Shown here piece by piece: positions 1 to 6,473 of a stretch of 9,902 nucleotides of DNA. Position numbers and translations under genes: made by a program. Location of the stretch: positions 2,002-11,903 of the forward strand of contig DIVC01000037.1 of NCBI GenBank assembly GCA_002423905.1, written 5' to 3'. The stretch is from Idiomarina sp. UBA6142 (lineage in GTDB: Bacteria > Pseudomonadota > Gammaproteobacteria > Enterobacterales > Alteromonadaceae). Within the stretch, counting starts at the first letter, position 1. Each line of letters begins with the position of its first letter. A model generated the notes under the pieces. The model was not told where the DNA came from. It did not search any database and saw only the letters and a list, made by a program, of their open reading frames with translations.

Positions 1-161
1 GCGGAATTCTCGGCGCTGTTATCGACCACCCACAACAACGGCTTGTGACTGCGTTGCTCGGCATCCATGTCGCCGGTTGGTAACCACGCCAACATCAACA
101 GCACCATCAGTAAGCCGGCGATAATCAGCGGGCGCGCTCGGAGTAATGGCTTGATCGACAT
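1..161 (-). CDS. Membrane-anchored protein, N-terminal fragment (function unassigned)
   Basis: An open frame starts at an ATG at 161-159 and runs off the left edge after 53 codons. The stop codon of rlmB is only 1 base upstream (TAA-C-ATG), so it is very likely translated with rlmB as the third gene of the rnr operon. The N-terminus has basic residues (Lys4, Arg8, Arg10), then a hydrophobic stretch of about 16-18 residues (roughly 12-28, rich in Leu, Ile, Met and Ala). A polar segment follows. This is a type II signal-anchor or uncleaved signal-peptide pattern, so most of the protein should lie in the periplasm. A short N-terminal anchor followed by a soluble part is seen in RND/HlyD-type periplasmic adaptor proteins, but no adaptor motif is visible in the 53 residues, so that is only a guess. 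No clear ribosome binding site beyond a weak GGTAAAG within the end of rlmB. Confidence 0.7.
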   Translation of the reverse strand, partial: MSIKPLLRARPLIIAGLLMVLLMLAWLPTGDMDAEQRSHKPLLWVVDNSAENS

Positions 162-162
162 G

Positions 163-912
163 TTAGGCTTTACCCAAGCGCTGACGCACGACTTCGTACA
201 AACACACAGCGGTGGCGACTGACACGTTCAAGCTGCTCACCGTGCCCAACAAAGGAATGGTGATGAGCTGGTCACAGGTCTCGCGGGTTAAGCGCCGCAT
301 ACCATCGCCTTCGGCTCCCATGACAATCGCTACTGGGCCACTATAGTCAACGGCGTACAACGATTCGGTGGCTTCACCGGCGGTGCCGATAACCCATACC
401 TGCATGTCTTGCAGCTCGCGCAACGCCCGCGCCAAATTAGTCACTTGCACGAGGGGCATGGTTTCGGCCGCGCCACTGGCTACTTTACGGACAATTGGGG
501 TAATCGATGCGGATTTATCTTTCGGCACAATAACCGCAGTAACGCCGGTGGCATCGGCAGTGCGTAGACAAGCCCCCAAGTTATGTGGGTCAGTCACCCC
601 ATCTAAAACCAAAAACAATGCTTTACCGGCGGCGTTTGCCACCAGATCAGGTAAGTCATGCTCGCTCAGCGCCGGCGCTTCAAGCGCGGTGATCACCACG
701 CCTTGATGGTTACCCTCTTCGGCGCGTTTATCTAAACTTGCCTTGGGCACAAATTGGGCTTTGATACCCATGTGCTGAGCCTGCTGAATCAATTCTTGCA
801 AGGCTTTATCTTGCCGCTCGCGGGTGGCGTAAAACTCCACCAAGCGTTCAGGATGCTGCGCCATCAGGGCGCGCACTGAATGCAGCCCGAAAATTGTAAT
901 CTTTTTGCTCAT
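163..912 (-). CDS. rlmB: 23S rRNA (guanosine(2251)-2'-O)-methyltransferase RlmB
   Basis: A 249-residue SPOUT-class methyltransferase (E. coli RlmB is 243). The family uses S-adenosylmethionine to 2'-O-methylate G2251 in the peptidyl-transferase P loop of 23S rRNA, and acts as a cytoplasmic dimer. The N-terminal part (about 5-75, beginning ITIFGLHSVRAL) is the L30e-like RNA-binding domain, followed by a linker. The C-terminal trefoil-knot domain carries all three SpoU motifs: DPHNLGACLRTADATG at 108-123 with the conserved Asn and Arg, VMGAEGDGMRRLT at 197-209, and IPLLGTVSSLNVSVATAV at 219-236. The start is an ATG at 912 overlapping the rnr stop by 4 bases (ATGA), with a GGAAAGAG ribosome binding site at 923-916. 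The overlap implies translational coupling to rnr. Close paralogues are TrmH and other SpoU enzymes; the length, the N-terminal domain and the position next to rnr favour RlmB. Confidence 0.96.
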   Translation of the reverse strand: MSKKITIFGLHSVRALMAQHPERLVEFYATRERQDKALQELIQQAQHMGIKAQFVPKASLDKRAEEGNHQGVVITALEAPALSEHDLPDLVANAAGKALFLVLDGVTDPHNLGACLRTADATGVTAVIVPKDKSASITPIVRKVASGAAETMPLVQVTNLARALRELQDMQVWVIGTAGEATESLYAVDYSGPVAIVMGAEGDGMRRLTRETCDQLITIPLLGTVSSLNVSVATAVCLYEVVRQRLGKA

Positions 913-3302
913 GTTCTCTTTCCACGACCTTTTTTCGGGCCTGACTTGTTGCCAGGCTTGTTGCTAGGCTTACGGCTTGGCTTGCTGCCACTCTTGGCCC
1001 CCGATTTGGTGCTTGATTTTTCTGCCGGTTTCGACCCTGACTTACGCGGTGCTTGGCCTTTTTTACTATCGCTGCGACGCGGCGGCATCGGTTCAACCCG
1101 ACGAGTGACTCCAGCCGGACTCTCGGATGACAGTAACGTCAGATCTATCTTGCGCTCATCAAGATCTACGGCGCGGACCCGTACTTTAACTTTGTCACCT
1201 AAGCGATACACCTTACGACTGTTCTCGCCAATTAATAAATGGCGTTCGTTGTCATAATGGTAGTAGTCGTTATCGAGGTGACTGATATGCACTAGACCAT
1301 CAATTTGCATGTCATCTAAGCGGATAAACAAGCCGAAGCTGGTAACCGAGGCAATCACCCCAGAAAACTCACTGCCGACATGATCTTGCATGTACTCACA
1401 TTTCAGCCACTCATCGACTTGGCGGGTGGCGTCATCAGCGCGACGTTCAGTCACCGAACAGTGCTCGCCGAGCCCATCCAGTTGCTCATCCGGATACATC
1501 CACGCACCCACCAGCGCTGGCGAACTGCCCTGCTTTTTCTTCAATAACGCCTTAATAGCGCGATGCAGGATCAAGTCAGGGTAGCGCCGAATCGGCGAGG
1601 TAAAATGCGCATATTGCTCAAGAGCCAAGCCAAAGTGGCCAGCATTATCTGGGCTGTATACCGCTTGCTGCATGGAGCGCAGCAACATGGTTTGAATCAA
1701 TTCAGCATCAGGACGATCAACGATTTGCTCTAACACGTTGCTGTAGTCACGCGGACTAGGTTCATCGCCACCACTCATGTTCAGCCCCAATTCAGCTAAG
1801 AACGTACGGAAACTTTTTAACCGCTCGCTAGAAGGTGCCTCGTGAATACGGAATAACGCACCTGCTTCGGGCTCCGCTTCGATCAGGCGGGCCGTCGCTA
1901 CGTTCGCCATGATCATGCATTCTTCAATGATGGTGTGAGCAACGTTGCGGCGCACCGGCTCAATGCTCTCAATTTTACGTTGGGCATTAAAGATAAACCG
2001 TGTTTCCAGCGTTTCGAACTCAATCGCGGCGCGCGCCCGGCGGGCCTTCTTCAGCACCTTATAGAGGCTGTGCAAGGTTTCGATATTAGCCATTACCGGC
2101 GCATAATCTTGCCGTAATTTAGGATCGCCCTCGAGAATTGCGGCGACTTTGTTGTACGTCAATCGTGCTTTTGAATTCATCACCGCAGGGTAGAATTTCG
2201 CCTCACCGAGTTTGCCACTCTTGCTCAGCGACATTTCGGCCACCATACACAAACGATCGACATTCGGGTTTAGTGAACACAAGCCATTGGATAGTTTCTC
2301 AGGCAGCATCGGTACCACGAAATTCGGGAAATACACCGAGGTGCCGCGTTCTAAGGCATCTTTATCGAGTGCGGTATTCGGCTTGACGTAATAACTCACA
2401 TCGGCAATTGCCACCCACAAACGCCAGCCATCACCTTCAGCCTCGGCATACACAGCATCATCAAAATCGCGGGAATCGTCGCCATCAATGGTAATTAGGG
2501 GCAGTTGACGCAGATCAACTCGACCCTCATAGGCTTCAGCAGGAACGTCCTCGGCTAGAGTGGCCACTTCGGCTTCAGTCGCTGCCGACCACGCAGTAGG
2601 GATATCGTGCTCGCGAATGGCAATTTCGATTTCCATGCCTGGGGCTAAATGCTCACCCAATACTTCAACGATTTCGCCAATCGGTGAAGTGCGGTGACTC
2701 GGTCGCTTGGTCACCCGTGCCACCACAATTTGACCATGACGAGCGTCTTTCTTAGCATGCTCAGGAATCAAAATATCTTGGTTAATTCGGCTATCGTCAG
2801 GCACCACAATGCCTAAGTCATGTTCAATAAAATAGCGCCCAACAATATCGCTTTGTTGTGGTTCAATAACCCGCACTACGCGCGCTTCGCGGCGACCTTT
2901 GGCGTCTTTCGAAGTTTCTTGCACTAACACTATATCGCCGTGCAAGACACTGTACATTTGATGATGCGGGATAAATAAATCAGCTCCGCCTTCTTCTGGC
3001 TTACAAAAACCAAACCCATCACGGTGACCAATGATACGGCCTTTGATCAGGCTCATGCGATCGGGTAGACCGTAAGCGTTGGCTTTGGTGAAAACGAGCT
3101 GACCATCGCGCTCCATAGCGCGTAAACGGCGTTTTACGCCAATGTGTTGGCGTTCGTCGGTCAGTTGGAAACGCTCAATGATTTCTTCAAAAGAGGTTGG
3201 TTTTAAGCGCGCTTTTACGGCTTCAAGCAGTTGTTCTCGCGATGGGATCTCAACCTCATATTCGGGTTGCTCTGAGGCATTATTGGTATTCGATTCGTTC
3301 AT
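909..3302 (-). CDS. rnr: Ribonuclease R (3'-5' exoribonuclease)
   Basis: A 797-residue RNase II/R family hydrolytic exoribonuclease. The family degrades structured RNA 3' to 5' and acts in rRNA quality control, mRNA decay, tmRNA-linked turnover and cold or stationary-phase adaptation. Domain order is as expected: a winged-helix region (about 21-80), cold-shock domains (first with GFGFCKPEEGGADLFIPHH near 95-114), the RNB catalytic domain (about 260-590), an S1 domain (about 643-724) and a basic tail (733-797). The metal-binding signature GDDSRDFDDAV is at 274-284 with Asp273, 279, 281 and 282, one off the E. coli numbering, and HFTSPIRRYPDL lies near 566-577. The ATG at 3302 is chosen because GGAGAA sits 8 bases upstream and the protein then begins MNESN. 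The frame stays open for 44 more codons upstream, but those run through the tRNA-Leu gene and are not protein. The S1 domain and long basic tail separate it from RNase II. Confidence 0.96.
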   Translation of the reverse strand: MNESNTNNASEQPEYEVEIPSREQLLEAVKARLKPTSFEEIIERFQLTDERQHIGVKRRLRAMERDGQLVFTKANAYGLPDRMSLIKGRIIGHRDGFGFCKPEEGGADLFIPHHQMYSVLHGDIVLVQETSKDAKGRREARVVRVIEPQQSDIVGRYFIEHDLGIVVPDDSRINQDILIPEHAKKDARHGQIVVARVTKRPSHRTSPIGEIVEVLGEHLAPGMEIEIAIREHDIPTAWSAATEAEVATLAEDVPAEAYEGRVDLRQLPLITIDGDDSRDFDDAVYAEAEGDGWRLWVAIADVSYYVKPNTALDKDALERGTSVYFPNFVVPMLPEKLSNGLCSLNPNVDRLCMVAEMSLSKSGKLGEAKFYPAVMNSKARLTYNKVAAILEGDPKLRQDYAPVMANIETLHSLYKVLKKARRARAAIEFETLETRFIFNAQRKIESIEPVRRNVAHTIIEECMIMANVATARLIEAEPEAGALFRIHEAPSSERLKSFRTFLAELGLNMSGGDEPSPRDYSNVLEQIVDRPDAELIQTMLLRSMQQAVYSPDNAGHFGLALEQYAHFTSPIRRYPDLILHRAIKALLKKKQGSSPALVGAWMYPDEQLDGLGEHCSVTERRADDATRQVDEWLKCEYMQDHVGSEFSGVIASVTSFGLFIRLDDMQIDGLVHISHLDNDYYHYDNERHLLIGENSRKVYRLGDKVKVRVRAVDLDERKIDLTLLSSESPAGVTRRVEPMPPRRSDSKKGQAPRKSGSKPAEKSSTKSGAKSGSKPSRKPSNKPGNKSGPKKGRGKRT
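933..1052 (-). repeat. 12-base degenerate repeats encoding ten xxxK tetrapeptides in the RNase R tail
   Basis: Within the 3' end of rnr, residues 751-790 read as ten uninterrupted four-residue units, each ending in Lys and mostly beginning with Ser or Pro (for example SGSK, PSNK, PGNK, SGPK). At the DNA level this is a degenerate 12-base tandem repeat, visible on the plus strand as recurring CTTGTTGCCAGG- and CTTGTTGCTAGG-like units around 943-966. Basic, disordered tails are normal in RNase R and help it bind and unwind structured RNA, but such a strict period of four stands out. Copy number in such tracts often varies between strains by slippage; that is inference here. Confidence 0.8.
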
Positions 3303-3350
3303 AATTCTCCAAACATAAACAGCGCAACAATGGCTGCGCGAAACATGTTC

Positions 3351-3359
3351 AGCATAACA
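3351..3359 (-). promoter_or_regulatory. Possible extended -10 promoter of rnr
   Basis: Read on the minus strand, TGTTATGCT at 3359-3351 fits an extended -10 element (TGn followed by TATGCT, 4 of 6 matches to TATAAT), placing transcription start near 3344 and leaving a leader of about 42 bases before rnr. No recognisable -35 is found at the right distance. It could let rnr be transcribed separately from the upstream tRNA gene. The call is weak. Confidence 0.3.
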
Positions 3360-3393
3360 GATTTTTGCACTAAAAGGATGTTTCTTAAGGAAG

Positions 3394-3480
3394 TGGTGCC
3401 TAGGGTCGGACTCGAACCGACACGTTGTTTCCAACGGCGGATTTTGAATCCGCTGCGTCTACCAATTTCGCCACCCAGGC
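3394..3480 (-). tRNA. tRNA-Leu, anticodon CAA
   Basis: An 87-base class II tRNA, including an encoded CCA end (3396-3394), on the minus strand. The acceptor stem pairs GCCTGGG with CCTAGGC (six Watson-Crick pairs and one G-U) and the discriminator is A73, as leucyl-tRNA synthetase requires. The D-loop region contains AATTGGTAGACGC, the anticodon stem-loop is GCGGA-TTCAAAA-TCCGC, and the anticodon CAA (plus-strand 3446-3444) reads UUG. A long variable arm (around CGTTGGAAACAACG) and a T-arm with GGTTCGAGTCC complete the fold. Its 3' end lies 91 bases before rnr on the same strand, with no evident rho-independent terminator between, so a tRNA-rnr co-transcript is possible. Confidence 0.97.
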
Positions 3481-3507
3481 AAGGGGTACGTACTGAAGTA
3501 TGTGCGC

Positions 3508-3535
3508 ATTATACGCATGCAAAGGCGCTGATCAA
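3508..3535 (-). promoter_or_regulatory. Sigma-70 promoter of tRNA-Leu (and perhaps rnr-rlmB)
   Basis: Read on the minus strand, a -35 TTGATC (3535-3530) and a perfect -10 TATAAT (3513-3508) are separated by 16 bases. Transcription should start near 3501, about 20 bases before the mature tRNA 5' end. The bases just after the -10 are GC-rich (GCGCAC), like the discriminators of stringently controlled stable-RNA promoters. Upstream sequence (about 3536-3580) is AT-rich and could act as an UP element. Growth-rate or ppGpp control is inferred from these features, not shown. Confidence 0.75.
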
Positions 3536-3591
3536 GCGAATTCTAATCGCTAATGATTAAATGCTTAAATCCTGAGCAATGCAATGGTTTA

Positions 3592-3621
3592 TTCCCATCT
3601 TGACAAGAATTTCGGTAACAT
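3592..3621 (+). promoter_or_regulatory. Weak candidate promoter for the RDD gene
   Basis: TTCCCA (3592-3597) and TAACAT (3616-3621), spaced by 18 bases, each match the sigma-70 consensus at 4 of 6 positions. A perfect TTGACA also lies at 3600-3605, but no acceptable -10 follows at 15-19 bases, so I do not use it. The gene needs a promoter somewhere in this divergent region; the exact site is uncertain. Confidence 0.3.
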
Positions 3622-3659
3622 AGGGCGCATTCAATCAGCACCAACTGCGAGAGCCTTGT

Positions 3660-4172
3660 ATGTCTGCATCCCCGTCACAAACCCTTCACGCCAGTTTTGC
3701 CAGTGCTAGCTTTTGGCGCCGCCTGGCCGCTTGGGTTTACGATCTGTTGGTGGGTACCGCAATTGTGATGCTGGCCGCCGCGCTAGCACTGGTTTTTGCC
3801 GCAGTGCTGACCAGCACTGGGCTGGTGGTGTTAGCCGAAGGCCAAGAGCACGCCGATTGGCTCGATAGCACACCGTTGTTTGGCATCTATTTAGTGGTGT
3901 GTGTGGGCTGGTTTTTTGGCTGGTTTTGGTGGCGCAGCGGACAGACCATCGGTATGCGCGCGTGGCGCCTGAAGGTGCAGCAGCGTGATGGTAGTCGCAT
4001 CACCAAAAAGCAAGCGTTGATTCGGGTACTAACCTGCGCACTGGGGTTGGGTCATTTGTGGGTTCTGGTCGATTGGAAAAACCGCCGGGCGTGGCATGAT
4101 TATGCCGCCGGCACTGAACTCGTGACGTTATCCAAAGAAGCCAATCAGTTGTATTACTGGAAAGAGTTGTAG
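3660..4172 (+). CDS. RDD family integral membrane protein
   Basis: A 170-residue protein with the RDD-family pattern: RRLAAWVYDLLV at 20-31 at the start of the first membrane segment (about 24-52), a second segment rich in Trp and Phe (about 73-92), then GQTIGMRAWRLKV at 94-106. A third hydrophobic segment (about 119-137) and the closing RRAWHDYAAGTELV motif (142-155) follow. RDD proteins are small inner-membrane proteins of mostly unknown function; some have been linked to ion or solute transport, but nothing here points to a substrate. The ATG at 3660 has a weak GAGAG about 10 bases upstream. The gene stands alone between the divergent tRNA promoter and the convergent lptG, whose stop is 1 base away. 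Family assignment is firm, function unknown. Confidence 0.9.
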   Translation: MSASPSQTLHASFASASFWRRLAAWVYDLLVGTAIVMLAAALALVFAAVLTSTGLVVLAEGQEHADWLDSTPLFGIYLVVCVGWFFGWFWWRSGQTIGMRAWRLKVQQRDGSRITKKQALIRVLTCALGLGHLWVLVDWKNRRAWHDYAAGTELVTLSKEANQLYYWKEL

Positions 4173-4173
4173 C

Positions 4174-5244
4174 TTAAGTCGTACGTCGTTGCATCAAATA
4201 CAATGCTGCACCGGCAAACAGCAGGCTCGGTAGCAAAGCACCCCACAGCGGTGCTAACTGATAAACCTGCGCTAACGGGCCAAAGATCTCATTGCTGACA
4301 TGAAAACCGAAACCGGTAATCACCCCAAGCAAAATACGCGCGCCCATGGTGGTTGAACGCAGCGGGCCAAAGATAAACGACAAGGCTACCAATAGCATCA
4401 CCGCCACCGTTACCGGTGCTAGGATCTTGCGCCACAGGGCCAACTCATAGCGTTCAGCCGCTTGTTGGTTGGCATTCAGGTAATCTAAATAATCCACTAG
4501 ACCGCGAATCGATAATGATTCCGGTTTAACCGTCACCACGCCAAGTTTGTCGGGCGTGAGCGATGAGTTCCACAACCATTGGTTCAACTGTTCGCGCTCA
4601 ACCCGCTCGGCACTGTGGCTGGTTATTGTGACCTGCTGTAACAGCCAACCATTGGCACGATAGTTAGCGCTAGTCCCCTGCACCACCGATTCCAAGTCGC
4701 GCTCGGCGTTGAAACGATAAATAGTAATACCACGTAATCGGCCGGTATCTTCTACTTCAGTAATATTGACAAAATGATACCCATCTTTGGCCCAAACACC
4801 CTGCTGTGCTGAAATTAAACTACCGCCGGAAATAGCCGTAGCACGCAGTTCACGACCCTTGGCTTCAAGTTGCGGGGCTACCCACTCGCCCATTGCCATC
4901 ACCACCAGCATCATAACAGCTGCTGCTTTCATCACTGAACCGGCGATATTGAGTCGTGAACGCCCAGCTGCCAGCATCACCACCAACTCTGAATTACTGG
5001 CTAACATACCCATACCAATAAGACCGCCTAGCAAGGCTGCCATAGGGAAGAATACTTCCAAATCGCGCGGTAAGCTGAGCAGCACAAACAAACCAGCATC
5101 GGCAATGGTATAGGTGCCTTTGCCGACCGATCTCAATTGTTCCACAAAGCGAATGAGCGACGATAGACCGGCTAGAACCGCCAAGCTCATCAGCGAGGTG
5201 TTGAGGACGGTACGAGCAATGTAACGATCTAAAATAGATAACAT
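4174..5244 (-). CDS. lptG: LPS export ABC transporter permease LptG
   Basis: A 356-residue inner-membrane subunit of LptB2FG, which extracts lipopolysaccharide from the inner membrane and passes it to the LptC-LptA bridge. Visible hallmarks shared with E. coli LptG (360 residues) are LDRYIARTV at 5-13, FFPMAALLGGLIGMGMLA at 65-82, SELVVMLAAG at 85-94, GEWVAPQ at 119-125, GGSLISAQQGVWAKDG at 140-155, SSLTPDKLGVV at 227-237 and ALSFIFGPLR at 287-296. The layout is three membrane segments (about 15-36, 58-82, 101-122), a periplasmic jellyroll (about 125-265), then three more (about 275-294, 302-320, 330-350). The ATG at 5244 is chosen because it shares one base with the lptF stop (TGATG) and matches the family N-terminus; the 34 further upstream codons in this frame lie inside lptF and are not real. 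It ends 1 base from the convergent RDD gene. Confidence 0.97.
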   Translation of the reverse strand: MLSILDRYIARTVLNTSLMSLAVLAGLSSLIRFVEQLRSVGKGTYTIADAGLFVLLSLPRDLEVFFPMAALLGGLIGMGMLASNSELVVMLAAGRSRLNIAGSVMKAAAVMMLVVMAMGEWVAPQLEAKGRELRATAISGGSLISAQQGVWAKDGYHFVNITEVEDTGRLRGITIYRFNAERDLESVVQGTSANYRANGWLLQQVTITSHSAERVEREQLNQWLWNSSLTPDKLGVVTVKPESLSIRGLVDYLDYLNANQQAAERYELALWRKILAPVTVAVMLLVALSFIFGPLRSTTMGARILLGVITGFGFHVSNEIFGPLAQVYQLAPLWGALLPSLLFAGAALYLMQRRTT

Positions 5245-6350
5245 CAGCGACCCCAGCGTAAGCGCGCCATCAGACGCATACCAAAGGGCCGCCCTTTGGC
5301 TATCAGGGCAATACCAAACAAAGCCAGCAGTGCATGGATCCACCACAGCCCAATTGCAGCAGGAATAACCCCGTCAGCAACCGCCGAGCGCGCCGCCATG
5401 AGCAGCAAAAAATAACCCAAATAGATTAACAGTGCCGGCGCCATACGAGCGAATTTGCCTTGGCGTGGATTGACTCGGCTAAGCGGTACTGCGATTAGGG
5501 TCAGCAACGGCATCGCCAACGGTATGGCAATGCGCCATTGCCATTCGGCTTGCGCTTGAGCGTCATCTTCCTGCCATAGTTCGGTCATCGAAAAGGCCTC
5601 GAGCTTACGAATAGATTCGGCGCTCTCCTGCTCTTTAATTTGCAGCCGGTAGCTGGCAAATTCCATCACTTGCAGCTCTTGGCTGTATTGTTCGGTGGCA
5701 TAACGAGTGCCTTGGTTGAGCACCAAATTCTGCGCGCCAGATTCGCCGGTGATGACGTTGCCAGTATCGGCCATAACTACGCTACCACCGATGACATTGT
5801 CATTTTCGTCACGAAGGCTCTGCGCCACGAATACTTCATCCAGTTCGCCGGTCTCGGTCAGCCCTTGCACGAAGATCACCGCTTTTTGGTTACTGGCTTG
5901 CTGGAAGCGGCCTGGCATGATCACGCTCAAGCCACCATCATTACGGGCGCGTTCTTCTACTTTACGCTCTTGCTCCAGCGACCAGGGTACCATCCACACC
6001 GTTAAGGCAGCAGTCATTAATGCCAATACCGTTGCTAGCACTAAGGTGACTCGAGTGACATACCACTCACTCACGCCACAGGCGTGCAGTACGGTCATTT
6101 CATTGTCGGCGTAGATGCGACCATGTGCCAATAAAATACCAAGGAATAAGCTCAGCGGTAGGATCAAGGCTGCCAGTGCCGGCAAATTTAAGCCCAACAA
6201 CTGAATGATGGTATCACTAGGGATTTCGCCCGCTGAGGCATCAGCAAGCACGCGAACAAATTTCTGGCTGACGAAAATGGTCATCAGCACCACTAAAACG
6301 GCGATCTGAGATTTGAAGGTTTCTCGCATTAAATAGCGAAATATACGCAC
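5244..6350 (-). CDS. lptF: LPS export ABC transporter permease LptF
   Basis: A 368-residue partner of LptG in the LptB2FG lipopolysaccharide extractor of the inner membrane. The N-terminus (RYLMRETFKSQIAVL) lines up with E. coli LptF, and LILPLSLFLGILL (62-74), EMTVLHACGVS (84-94) and VPLSRVNPRQGKF (288-300) are family signatures. Membrane segments are near 14-33, 55-76, 98-121, 270-290, 303-321 and 328-350, with a periplasmic beta-jellyroll domain in between. The start is GTG at 6350; this gives the family N-terminus, whereas the next ATG (codon 8) would remove conserved residues. A weak AAGAG lies about 10 bases upstream. A GTG start with a weak ribosome binding site suggests modest translation. 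It is the first gene of the lptF-lptG operon, driven by the promoter at 6424-6452 and divergent from pepA. Confidence 0.96.
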   Translation of the reverse strand: MRIFRYLMRETFKSQIAVLVVLMTIFVSQKFVRVLADASAGEIPSDTIIQLLGLNLPALAALILPLSLFLGILLAHGRIYADNEMTVLHACGVSEWYVTRVTLVLATVLALMTAALTVWMVPWSLEQERKVEERARNDGGLSVIMPGRFQQASNQKAVIFVQGLTETGELDEVFVAQSLRDENDNVIGGSVVMADTGNVITGESGAQNLVLNQGTRYATEQYSQELQVMEFASYRLQIKEQESAESIRKLEAFSMTELWQEDDAQAQAEWQWRIAIPLAMPLLTLIAVPLSRVNPRQGKFARMAPALLIYLGYFLLLMAARSAVADGVIPAAIGLWWIHALLALFGIALIAKGRPFGMRLMARLRWGR

Positions 6351-6423
6351 TAGTGACCACTCTTAACGTTGCTTTTTGCTGGAAATGCAGCGAATTTTCA
6401 GTAAACTTGTCGTTTTCACAAGA

Positions 6424-6452
6424 ATTATTCTATGGCAGCTGCATACTGTCAA
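6424..6452 (-). promoter_or_regulatory. Sigma-70 promoter of lptFG
   Basis: Read on the minus strand, a perfect -35 TTGACA (6452-6447) and a -10 AATAAT (6429-6424, 5 of 6) are spaced by exactly 17 bases. Transcription would start near 6417, giving a leader of about 67 bases before the GTG of lptF. The element sits inside the 123-base lptF-pepA gap and its -35 is only 11 bases from the pepA ribosome binding site, so it must overlap the pepA leader or promoter. I find no equally good promoter for pepA. Confidence 0.7.
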
Positions 6453-6462
6453 CCGCCATAAC

Positions 6463-6468
6463 GAGGAG
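6463..6468 (+). promoter_or_regulatory. Strong ribosome binding site of pepA
   Basis: GAGGAG lies 5 bases before the ATG at 6474. It decides this start and contrasts with the weak site of the divergent lptF. Confidence 0.85.
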
Positions 6469-6473
6469 TACTC

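Noticed and set aside
848..1096. 82-codon minus-strand open frame overlapping the rnr/rlmB junction
   Set aside because: It is a frame-shifted shadow of the repetitive rnr 3' end.
880..1257. 125-codon plus-strand open frame opposite the rnr tail
   Set aside because: It is the antisense reading of the Lys/Ser/Pro-rich repeat region of rnr, giving a Leu/Pro-rich string with no domain.
3360..3393. Possible terminator after tRNA-Leu
   Set aside because: The only symmetry is a short CTTAAG palindrome with no GC-rich stem or T-run.
3303..3434. 44-codon upstream extension of the rnr frame
   Set aside because: It reads through the 3' part of the tRNA-Leu gene and has no family similarity; the ATG at 3302 has a proper GGAGAA site.
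3330..3560. 76-codon plus-strand open frame across the tRNA
   Set aside because: It reads the complement of tRNA-Leu; such spurious tRNA-antisense proteins are a common annotation artefact.
3600..3605. Perfect TTGACA as the -35 of the RDD gene
   Set aside because: No acceptable -10 lies 15-19 bases downstream, so it is probably chance.
5245..5346. 34-codon upstream extension of lptG
   Set aside because: It lies inside lptF in another frame; the TGATG junction and the MLSILDRYIAR start fit LptG.
5640..6114. Two overlapping plus-strand open frames inside lptF
   Set aside because: They are antisense to a well-supported lptF, with no ribosome binding site or recognisable domain.
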